This document shows, one piece after another, positions 1 through 8,887 of a stretch of DNA of 64,000 nt; the stretch's first letter is position 1, and each line of letters opens with the position of its first letter. Position numbers and translations under genes: made by a program. The notes under the pieces were generated by a model that saw nothing but the letters and a program-made list of their open reading frames with translations, was not told the origin of the DNA and made no database searches. This DNA is from Eremomyces bilateralis CBS 781.70 (Eukaryota > Ascomycota > Dothideomycetes > Eremomycetales > Eremomycetaceae), in NCBI RefSeq assembly GCF_010015585.1, contig NW_022985078.1, positions 310,001 through 374,000 on the forward strand, written 5' to 3'.

Positions 1-335
1 AAGTTCACTTGGATCATCGGCCCTCGATACAATTGATGGGGAGGAATGAGACAACCGGAGAGCTGTGGATGGGAAACAGATTTGCTCTGGCGTTTGAATG
101 GCGGACTGAACCGTCATGGATGATATCATGGTCTGCATTGCGGTCACAGGGCTCACGGCGTTGAGCATGATGCGAAATTCTCTACTCTAATACCCAGAGT
201 CTTTCATTATTAACGATGGAGCCTCAAGTGGTTCTCAGCATCATCTGGTTGATATGAAAGGAGACCCGGTTATGCATACCTCAATGGAGGATTGGTGTGA
301 ACATAAAATTAGCAGCGTGGAATTAAACAACAGCA

Positions 336-964
336 ATACCCAAAGGGAAAAGATCGACCTACACCCCCCCAAAGGCTCAACCTACACCCTTCGCACGTGA
401 ATTTGAATTCCTGCAATCTGATTGGTCCATTTAGGAACGGTCATATAGCACGTGACTTATTTTGACGACGTCCCTATGGCGCGGGCACCCTATCACCCAT
501 TTGGGGCAACCCCCAAAACCCATTTTGGGCAAACCCCACCCACCCGTCTTGGGCACCCGACCACCCATCTGTGGCACTTACGACCACCCGTTTTAGGCAG
601 ACCCTATCCCCAGTTTTGGGTTAGCCGCTCGTTGTGGCGGCGTAGAAGTGGTCGAGGGCCGTATAGGCGGCAAAGAGTGCCCAAAAGTGGTGGTACAGGG
701 AGTACAAAATGGGTGGTAGGGGTCGCCCAAAATGGGTGGTCGGGTGCCCAAGACGGGTGGGTGGGGTTTGCCCAAAATGGGTTTTGGGGGTTGCCCCAAA
801 TGGGTGATAGGGTGCCCGCGCCATAGGGACGTCGTCAAAATAAGTCACGTGCTATATGACCGTTCCTAAATGGACCAATCAGATTGCAGGAATTCAAATT
901 CACGTGCGAAGGGTGTAGGTTGAGCCTTTGGGGGGGTGTAGGTCGATCTTTTCCCATACCCAAA
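336..964. mobile_element. Non-autonomous fold-back DNA transposon (MITE, Mutator-like) with 9-bp target duplication
   Basis: Two inverted arms, 345-568 and 732-955, match base for base over all 224 positions that I compared. They flank a 163-bp centre (569-731) that is not palindromic. The outermost bases read GGGAAAAGATCGACC inward from both ends. Immediately outside lie identical 9-bp direct repeats ATACCCAAA at 336-344 and 956-964, the expected target-site duplication. A 9-bp duplication is typical of Mutator-like (MULE) elements, which also carry long terminal inverted repeats. There is no transposase: the frames inside are Pro/Gly-rich readings of short repeats. Identical arms and an intact duplication suggest a recent insertion, or arms kept alike by conversion. 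The family assignment is inferred from duplication length; the element itself is seen directly. Confidence 0.9.
486..815. repeat. Short degenerate sub-repeats inside the fold-back element
   Basis: The inner part of both arms and the centre contain many variants of a 14-17 bp unit built on CACCCATTTTGGGC and its reverse complement, for example near 494, 526, 541, 561, 581 and mirrored near 722-800. The element therefore combines one long inverted repeat with a core of short interspersed units. Confidence 0.7.
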
Positions 965-1293
965 ACACCATGTCCTTTCTTTCAACCCGCCTGCTTTGAG
1001 TATGGTCCATTACTATCTAGGAACAGCTTATGCTATGTCACTCCACTTTTGATCTGTACTCCTTGTAGATTCTTGAAACTGTTGAGGCCAATTTCTCAAC
1101 GAATGAAGGGCAGCCAGACTGGCATTGGTATCTCCAAGATGGGCAACATCAGTCATATCAGTGACATTTTCATCATCATGACAAGATATACAAATATAAA
1201 ACTGAAGTGCATTAGATACTGGCCATGTAAAGTCTTTGCCAATTAACTAGATCTAAGAAAAGGTGATGCGAAACTCCGATGCGACCGACCCAA

Positions 1294-3190
1294 TCACGAA
1301 AAAAGTTCCGCCTGCGCCTCCAGATCCATCGCCAGGACTTCCAGCTCAAACCCTTTCAACGTATCCTCCACCATCACCGCCGGCTTCCCTCCCTCAAAGC
1401 CATCTTTATCCGTCCCAGAATACTCCCAATACCAACTAACCTTCCCCCCCTCGTTCTTCGATTTCATGCTCCACTTGCCCAATGGTGGCGAGGCATACGC
1501 GCTCGACTGGTTCTCATCCAGCCCGCCCAGCTTGATCCTCCCCCTAACGGACGCGTGCATCCTCTCGTTGGTGTTGCTCAACTTCTCCCGCTGCGGCTTC
1601 CCCGTCAACGGGCCCGTCCGACGGTAAAACCTCGGCGTCCGATCCAAGCTGCCTCCGAGCGACGTTGGGAAATGGACCGACTCGTAAATAATGCCGACGC
1701 CCCATCCCCAGTTACGATGGAGCTTCCCAATGGTTTGTTGCTGTGTGTACCAGGCTTTGTTCCGGGCGACTTGGTCGGAGATGTAGGTGGGGTGGAAGTC
1801 GAGGAATGGCCGCAAGTTCTCCATCATCCATGCGAGGGAGATGGTGGAGCAGGCGGTGTCTTCATAGCTTCCGCCGACGCTGGAGTGTGCGCCTGGAAAC
1901 CAGCATTGTTTGAGGTTCTTTTCACTTGGTAAGTAGGCTGACCCAGATGCAAAGGCACGTTAAGAACTCACAGTTTTTGAACCATCGGGCTTCTCCCAAA
2001 GGGTCGGTCGGAACGCCGCACGCCTCTCGTCAATTGCTAGGGCTTGGAACGCGTTCTCGACATGTGGGTCGATTCCGGTGTCATAGAACGCGTACTCCTC
2101 GGTAGGAATAGATACTGGCAGCCCGAGTTTCGATAGCCACGGCTGGAGAGGGATTCCAAGGGCACCTAACCATGGCGATCTTAGCATCTTTTACAATCTT
2201 GGTAATCCAAAATTCCAACTTATGCATCGCATATGTTGGTCTGGATGTCTCCAATGCGCCAAGCTCGTTTTCAAGATTTAAGAGGTCACGATATGCCTCT
2301 ATGGCGTTCCATCCGAATTGTTTTGACGGACTCTGGTTCAAAGAACGTCGATCAACTCACCAACAGTATCAAACACTCCGATAGCTTTGACGTTCACCAC
2401 TCGAGTCAATTTCATCTGACAGATATTAGCCAATTAGCAAAGCGGAGGCAAGATAAGACCCACATTCAACAGCTTCTGCTTGTATTCCGCTAGATACGAC
2501 TCGATATTCGCAGGGTTCTCGTGGACATTGAAGCCTTTGATATAATCCGGCAGCATCAATTTGTACCCTTTAAACGTCAGTACCAGTATATAGATTTCAG
2601 CAGAATAAATAATTACCTTCCCGTCCCGCATTCTCGTAGTCTTTAAAAATTGGATAGAATGATCTCATGGCATTCTTCTCAAGAAGCCCGATACTCCCTA
2701 TCATCCCCCCAATGCTCCGTGCAATGTATGAACCCCTGGAAAACCCGACTAGGTATATCTCGTCGTCGTTGTCCGCAACAAAGTTGTCAACCAAAAATGC
2801 ATAGGCTTCCCGAATGTTCTGTTGCAATCTCAGCCACATGCAGATCAGGGACGAGTAGTCACAAGAGGGCCATACTTCGCTGATTCCGGCACTAGTGAGC
2901 CCACCCCAGACCTGGTCAAAGACGTTATCGTTGGACCCAATCCCGTTTTGGTAGTACACGATCTGTAGTACTCCTTGATTGTCCTCTGGCATAATGGCAT
3001 CTCGGAGCAGAGTCACATTCGTTGGAGTCTGGAGGCGTCCGGCGCCAAAGATACCATCTTTCTTCCAGCCAGAGTCAGAGTTCTGCCATGTACCTATGCA
3101 TGTTTAGCCAAATGAGAGAAATCGAGGGGAACCATAGGAGTCACCATCGCAGCAGACGACCAGCTTTTTGGAATTTGGTTTATGTACCAT
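1294..3190 (-). CDS. DUF2235 alpha/beta-hydrolase family protein
   Basis: Start ATG at 3190. The sequence supports exons 3190-3145, 3093-2876, 2818-2617, 2567-2464, 2415-2361, 2165-1972 and 1917-1294, giving about 480 residues. The N-terminus reads KKLVVCCDGTWQNSD, the usual opening of fungal DUF2235 proteins. The nucleophile elbow G-F-S-R-G-S (Ser near residue 115) and the later D-T-V-G-A-L-G and W-F-P-G-A-H-S-S-V-G-G blocks are also characteristic. DUF2235 belongs to the alpha/beta-hydrolase fold and is related to the bacterial Tle1 phospholipase effectors; the substrate of the fungal proteins is not known to me. The 57-bp stretch 2819-2875 stays open if unspliced but interrupts the family consensus, so I treat it as an intron. 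The 2166-2360 intron is long for this window. No signal peptide is seen. Confidence 0.87.
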
Positions 3191-4091
3191 CTTGAAATAT
3201 TATACCACAAAACGCAGTTAGACAGCTGCTCCACGAAGACTTCGGTAGCAAGCGACTTGATAAACGAAAAGAACCACAAGACAACGCTAAAATGAACTCG
3301 AACGATGGAAGACCGGTACTGAAACAAAGAACACTTCATTTCGCAATAGACATGATGAATGATAACAATACTTATCCTTTCTCCCTCTCGGTGTGACCGA
3401 ACAACATCAGACCGCATGGTCTAAATCAGTCTCAGCCTTTACCCATAAAGCCACACGAGGGGGTCGGAATCTACACGAGGTCTAGAACAGCATTGGCATC
3501 TTCAGACCGCATGGTCTAAATCAGTCTCAGCCTTTACCCATAAAGCCACACGAGGGGGTCGGAATCTACACGAGGTCTAGAACAGCATTGGCATCTGCAA
3601 GGGTCGCCAAGGGCTGAAGGACTCCTATCACTGTTGATTTTGAGCGAGCATTGGCGATGAGGTGGTCGGAATTTCCATCGATGGGGTGATACAGATTATC
3701 TTTGGACATATGCACGGAGAGGATGTGAAGAAGATGAGTAGACATCAGTTCGGGGTTGAGGGACAGAAAAAGTTGATGCCTTACATAGTGACCCTGCATG
3801 TGACCAGCACGACTCTATGCCTCAGGCATTAATATATCGATTCAGCCAGCCCCCATCATCCACTCCGGCACTCCAGTGTCCAGATAGATCGACATCTTGC
3901 GGATAGAAAACGTCAGATATCACCAGTGCAATGAACCATTCATCTTTGCCTACCTCCCACGATAATTTGGATTCCTAACCTGATTGTTCGATCGATGCAC
4001 AAGACCACAAGAGCATACAAATAGCTAGCGGAGACAAGATTACCTTGAACCCACACCCTTAACCTCCGTCCTCCATCCCATCTTCCTCACC
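3191..4091. other. Intergenic region between divergent genes, with a tandem duplication
   Basis: This holds the 5' regions of the DUF2235 gene (leftward) and the DUF1770-like gene (rightward), plus the 95-bp duplication listed separately. A 77-codon minus-strand frame near 3566-3799 overlaps the duplication and resembles nothing I know. No other gene is supported. Confidence 0.6.
3407..3596. repeat. Perfect 95-bp tandem duplication
   Basis: Copy 1 is 3407-3501 and copy 2 is 3502-3596. Both start TCAGACCGCATGG and end GCATTGGCATCT, with no differences seen. It lies about 220-400 bp upstream of the DUF2235 start codon. Perfect identity suggests a recent duplication or an assembly artefact. Confidence 0.92.
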
Positions 4092-4627
4092 ATGACCTCC
4101 ACTGCCGCCTCCGAACTTGCCTCGACCCTCCAATTCGGCTCCATAAGGCGTCACCCGTCCCCCTCCCACGACATCAATCCCTCCACCACCGCCAGTTCCA
4201 AAGAGCCCGTTACCCTCTCCGAGCCATCCCACGACCGCACTCCCTCCACCACCTCCGACGTCGTCCCGCTATCCGCCCTACGACCCATCCCGAGACGGTC
4301 GACGCTGCCGCCGCTGCCGGATCTACGGTTCGAGCAGAGTTATCTGAAGAGCCTCCAGGAGGCGGAGACGGGGTGGGGGGTGGCGTGGATTACGATACGG
4401 GACCAGGTAGGTTATGGAGCGTGGACGGGGGGGTGTTGGATGGATGGCTTGCTAATGTGATCTTGGGGCAGGTATTCCTTCCGTTGTTTCAGGGGACGCT
4501 GTGGGCGCTGATATTGAGTGGTTGGAGACATTGGCATCAGACTACGTCATTTTCGGGACGGACGGTTGGCGCGAAGATGAGACGATGGTGGTGGGGAGTA
4601 AACGACTGGAAGATACCGAACAGATGA
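4092..4627 (+). CDS. Small DUF1770-like fungal protein
   Basis: Two exons, 4092-4406 and 4472-4627, with a 65-bp GT-AG intron (branch-like GCTAAT), give 156 residues. Reading through the intron hits a stop, which supports splicing. The first 80 residues are Ser/Thr/Pro-rich. The conserved part runs L-P-P-L-P-D-L-R-F-E-Q-S-Y-L, then I-R-D-Q-V, L-F-Q-G-T-L-W, G-W-R-H-W, and ends R-R-W-W-W-G-V-N-D-W. From memory this matches the fungal family DUF1770, short proteins with one hydrophobic segment (about residues 105-125 here) that may be membrane-associated. Function is unknown. The start is the first ATG of the open frame, with a good context (CACCATGAC). Confidence 0.78.
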
Positions 4628-4856
4628 TGGCGGGTGGCCGCTGACATACAATACACACATTAGAACTCACGGTGAGGCGATAAGGACTGGTCCAGAGATT
4701 CCCCAGAAAGATTTTATTTAGATCGGATCCGAAGACCCTTGTATATAATATAATGCGAACCCAAACGCCTTCCGATGCTGCTATATAACCACGACTGACA
4801 TTAGAGTGCCGAGGAGATGGAGTACATTACCACCCAACCAATAACCTCCCCGTCAC

Positions 4857-5822
4857 TCATTCCATTGGCCCAGAGAAAGCCAAAGGAGATCGACCCTTGA
4901 TCCGGGGCAGAGTGGCCTGCGCATTCCTCTGGAACGCCTGGAAGGTGTAGTCGTTGACATTAACCGCGAACACCATGCCGTTGCTGCAGTGGCCGTTGGG
5001 GGTGCCGTTCGCCTGCTTGCAGTAGAAGAAGCGGGGTTTATCGGACGTGAACTCAACCGTCGCGGGGGTCTTCAGCGGCACGTCATCGGGGTTGAAGTTT
5101 TGGAAGTCCGTGTCGATGTCAGTTCCGAATTTCTTCACGCACGGGTTCCAGAACGTGGATTCCGTGAGGGTATGGTTCAGCTTGCGGAAGTCGAAGACGA
5201 CTTTCTCGCCCTTCTTCACCGTCGGGAGGAACGGGGGGGTGAATTGGAGGTTGTTGGATCCATCGGGGTTGAAGCCGCCAGACACAACAACGGTGGCCGT
5301 AGCAGGAGGCGGTGCCGTGTCGGTGGGTGGTGGAGGGGCATCAACGAGGGCGCCGTTCTGGTCCTTCGCACGCTGGATGAACTCGTCCATCTTGCCATTG
5401 GGATTGATGCCGAAGACCATTCCTTGACCACAGTGGTTCTTGTTCGGCTGCTTGCAGTAGAACCATGTCGGCTTCTTGTCTTTCACGTGGAACAGGCGTT
5501 CAAACTCGGCGCTTTCGACGTTGTTGGGATTCGGGATGAGGTCAGTGTCGAAGCCATGTTGGAGGGGTGTGCAAGGCGTGTCGAAGGTCGACTGAGTCGC
5601 GCTGTGGGCGGCGGCGAAGAACCGGAACTTGACCACATCTCCCACCTCAGCATCGATTCGGTCCGGGACATATTTCACGACACCATTCTCGGCAACGAGC
5701 TTGATCTCATGGGTGTGGGCAGGGGACCATGGATGTCCCTTGGTGGGTTTCGGGTCGGAGTGCCAGCCAGCGGCGGCAAGAGAAGCGAGGGTTGCAATTG
5801 TGAAGGTCTGAAAGAAATGCAT
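4857..5822 (-). CDS. Secreted protein with two cupredoxin domains
   Basis: Single exon, 321 residues. The first ~18 residues form a signal peptide (M-H-F-F-Q-T-F-T-I-A then Ala/Leu). Two copies of a fungal extracellular cupredoxin-like domain follow, about residues 38-145 and 175-290, joined by a Pro/Thr linker. Each keeps the four possible type-1 copper ligands: His73, Cys123, His130, Met135 in the first and His217, Cys268, His278, Met283 in the second, within F-Y-C-K-Q...H-C-x-x-G-M-V-F. Such proteins are usually predicted cell-surface or secreted copper binders and often have a Ser-rich GPI tail. This one ends without a hydrophobic tail, so release into the medium or wall is more likely. 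It converges on the DUF1770-like gene with 229 bp between. A related one-domain gene lies at 37.7 kb. Confidence 0.88.
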   Translation of the reverse strand: MHFFQTFTIATLASLAAAGWHSDPKPTKGHPWSPAHTHEIKLVAENGVVKYVPDRIDAEVGDVVKFRFFAAAHSATQSTFDTPCTPLQHGFDTDLIPNPNNVESAEFERLFHVKDKKPTWFYCKQPNKNHCGQGMVFGINPNGKMDEFIQRAKDQNGALVDAPPPPTDTAPPPATATVVVSGGFNPDGSNNLQFTPPFLPTVKKGEKVVFDFRKLNHTLTESTFWNPCVKKFGTDIDTDFQNFNPDDVPLKTPATVEFTSDKPRFFYCKQANGTPNGHCSNGMVFAVNVNDYTFQAFQRNAQATLPRIKGRSPLAFSGPME

Positions 5823-7662
5823 GATTTTGTTTGCAGGTTTTTTTCGGGGTTTTTGTCGAAGATAATATTAAATCAGATGGATCAGCTGGGGACCTGGAGC
5901 CTCTGAAAGATCGTGCGAAAACAGATAGGAAACAAGAAATATACCCAAAAGGAAATAAACAAAGCTGGTTGGTATGAAGCTTTAGATTGTCTGATGGATT
6001 GATAATGGACATAATGAGGTCGAGAAGGATGTTCATCTTTATACCCATTTCATCACCGTCATGCCCCAGTCTGACCATCTTACTTTGTGACATACCATGG
6101 GGCCCGAGATGCAATGCCGTGTTGGTGGCTCACTTCCCATCACGGCGTATGGTGCTCTAAGCCTAGCCATCGTACCTCCAAACCTGGAGATACAGAGTCT
6201 CATGTTTGGGCTCACTTCCCATCGTGGCGCCGGGAGCAACAGCATCCGTCTCACTCCGCCTCAGTGCGAGGAATGGCGGAGGAAGATCGCGGTGGGGGCC
6301 ATGGTGAGATCGACAGAAAATAAGATTAAGCTTCTTCTCAAGGTTATTTCGACAACAGCCTATCATGGACATGAGTGAGCGATGAGGTGTGGTGACTGGT
6401 CTCGCTGGTGAGACGGAATCTGAGGGTGGTGTTCGGAACGGGCCCCAGAGTACACCAGGACACACCTGTCAAACCTGAGGGCTGAGCCAGAGTCTAGATT
6501 GACTTTGATTGTTGAGGTTGAACAGAAGTCAGAAAATGGAGGGCCTGATCACTCACCCTGATCTCTCACCGAGGCCTGACGAGTGGTGCTGAGTGGCGTT
6601 GACAATCCGACATGGACTATGGCGCAGCGCGGCAGAGTTGTCAGCACTCAGCAGTCTGCAGGAGGCCTAAAAATACCTTCTTTGCAGCATTCCTAAAATG
6701 TATTCGTAAAACCCAACATTGGCGCCTTTTCGACAAATGCGCACGAGCTGATTGGTTGATCGAACTCGTCGTGATTCGTTTAACGGACATAATACTACGA
6801 AGATAGAAGTCATTGCTGTGGCACCAAGATGAAGATATCATTGGGTCTGGGACTGCTGACTGGGGGTGAACCGGGAACGAGGAATGCTCCTAACAAAGCT
6901 CCTTGCGACATCTGCATTCTGCCACATCTGCCGCACATCCCTTAAAAATATCCATGACCCTGCGGCATCTGATATTTTTATCTTCAGCTAGATTCTGCAA
7001 GGCGCCTGTCGCCAGACGCCCAGATGGACGCTGGCGGCACGGTTCAATCGGTGGCACTCTGTTGGCGGCACACTTTCAAGCGGCAGACGCCAGACAGGTT
7101 CCAGTAGACTGTCTGTTGACACCACTAGTTGACTGTCTATTCATTATTGTTGACACTTGAGTTGATAATGACGGTACTCCTGCAATAATAATAATAGGTA
7201 CGTAAGGACTGCATCCTGCATGTCTGCAACCGACTCTGCATCCACCAGATTTGGACCGATCGTATTAATTCACGCCCCATTCGCCAGGTTTCAATCCTCG
7301 CTGCCGCTCGCTAGTACTTGCCGCTGTTTATCGGTTGGCGTCGCTCTGTAGTTGAATGGTACTGTTTCGAAACATTTGGAAGTTAGATCAGATTCCTTGT
7401 ACTTATTGGGCCATTTCTCATGAAATGATGGCAACCACCAGTTTCTATTGAAACATCCGGTGGCGCCAAATGTAGGTGGTTGGCTCTTCAGCTCAACCAT
7501 GAGCCCGTCGATACGAAGACTTCTAAATATATTTGAATGACACTGATGACTAGCGAATCGTGTGGATGGAATCGTTCGATATACCCACCTTAGCCGTAGT
7601 CAAGATACAACCCTTTCGAGTCGGGACACCATGTCAAAACTACCTCTCGAGAACATGTCCAC
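5823..7662. other. Intergenic, 1.84 kb, no gene seen
   Basis: This stretch contains the promoter side of the double-cupredoxin gene and the 3' side of the 7.7-8.9 kb gene. Open frames here are 60-135 codons, lack splice-linked partners and show no recognisable domain. No tRNA signature or long repeat was found. Confidence 0.6.
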
Positions 7663-8887
7663 TCAATGGATGAGAAAATCTGGGTCAGCCTTGTCGAGCG
7701 GATCCTCCTTGTCGTAACTAGCCGCGATCCGTTCTTTCTTTGACATCTTGACGATATCATACTTGCTCCCTCCGAGTGGTCCATACCGGTCGCTGAGGTC
7801 TTTGAACATCCTCTTGAAATTGAAGCGATCTGGACCGGGGGGGTCCTCGAAATCCTCGAGATCCAGCCCCTCGTCAGCTTGGGCAACGAGCTCGTCAGAG
7901 TCATAGAGTCCTTTAATCTCAACGTTGTGGCTCTTGCAATATGCAATGGCTTGGGAGGGCCACTCTTCGTCATCCATCGCATCGGTGTGCATGGCTGCAA
8001 GCGAGAGGAATAAGCCGACGACGAGGCCGATGTTTTTGATCTTAGAGTCAGGCTTCAGCAGGTCAGCACGCTCAAGGACATTGAGGCCTGTCAGCAAGGC
8101 TTGCCCAACGAGAGCGAGCGTCTGGGCCATACACTCCCCATCTTCCAGCACTAGACCGCTAGTGTGAGCGTGAGGATCCAATTGGAGACGGACTACTTAC
8201 TGTGCCAACCCATCTGATCGTTGATGTAGAAGTATAAACCCATTGCCTCCAAATGGATCCACAGTCGATGAGGGTCACAATTCTTCTTACTGAACTCTTT
8301 CTTAAAGGCGATGAGCTGAGCGATGGTCAGAACAAACTGTTTTGATAGTACTCTTGCACTCACTTGGTTTTCGATGACTTCCTGCATCCCATACCCGGCA
8401 TGGTCATTGTATGTATACATTCCCATCATATCAGGATTGCGTCGAGTGGTGTCATCGCCGTATGTGTTGGCCAAATAATTGCCTTGGCGGGTGATGATCC
8501 ATTTCCATTCCGGATGTTCTTCAGCGGGTTTCTCCGCGTACTTCTCGATCTCGTCCTCGAGTAGCTTCATTTGCTCCTCCGAGGGCTCATCCTCCCAATC
8601 TTCGTCCTCTTCCCATTCTTTCTCCCGGTCTTGCCATGGACGGGCGAGACATATGTACTCGAGGCCCTCTGGGCTGTTTGCCTTCTCCTCAATTCGTTTG
8701 CTTTCCTGCTTCACATGAGGATTTGAATTTTGCTAGGGGTTGAACCAATCATTACCGCATGATACTCCGCTCGCTTTTCAGCCTTAGTTTTCGGCTTGGA
8801 TGATTCTGCTTCCTTTCCAGTGTCCCGTGACTTACGAGCTGGCGCTTCGCTGGTCTCTACTTCGGCGGCTGCTCGCTTGGGAGCCAT
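7663..8887 (-). CDS. Unrecognised protein, Lys/Glu-rich N-terminus
   Basis: Exons 8887-8756, 8708-8201 and 8150-7663 join in frame to 375 residues; the introns are 47 and 50 bp with GT-AG ends. The start is the M-A-P-K-R-A-A-A methionine at 8887, favoured over an in-frame ATG 15 bp upstream by its resemblance to common fungal starts. Residues 1-44 are basic and disordered-looking. An acidic stretch of W-E-E-D-E-D-W-E-D-E type lies near residue 75. The rest looks globular, with several Trp/Tyr/His positions and a hydrophobic helix around I-G-L-V-V-G-L-F-L-S-L. I do not recognise the family. Long open frames meeting at good splice sites make it a real gene. The basic N-terminus would suit a nuclear protein, but that is a guess. 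Confidence 0.75.

Noticed and set aside
452-848. Overlapping Pro-rich open frames of 75-124 codons on both strands
   Set aside because: They lie inside the MITE arms and merely translate its short repeats; near-identical proteins arise from both arms by symmetry.
884-1246. A 120-codon plus-strand frame
   Set aside because: It starts inside the transposon arm and runs into its flank; no domain and no splice partner.
1279-1932. A 217-codon plus-strand frame
   Set aside because: It is antisense to the last exon of the DUF2235 gene, whose protein matches a known family.
4989-5906. A 305-codon plus-strand frame
   Set aside because: Antisense to the double-cupredoxin gene; the minus-strand product has a signal peptide and ligands in place.
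8342-8368. A possible intron (GTGAGT to AACAG) in the unrecognised gene at 7.7-8.9 kb
   Set aside because: Only 27 bp, too short for fungal splicing; the frame is open through it.
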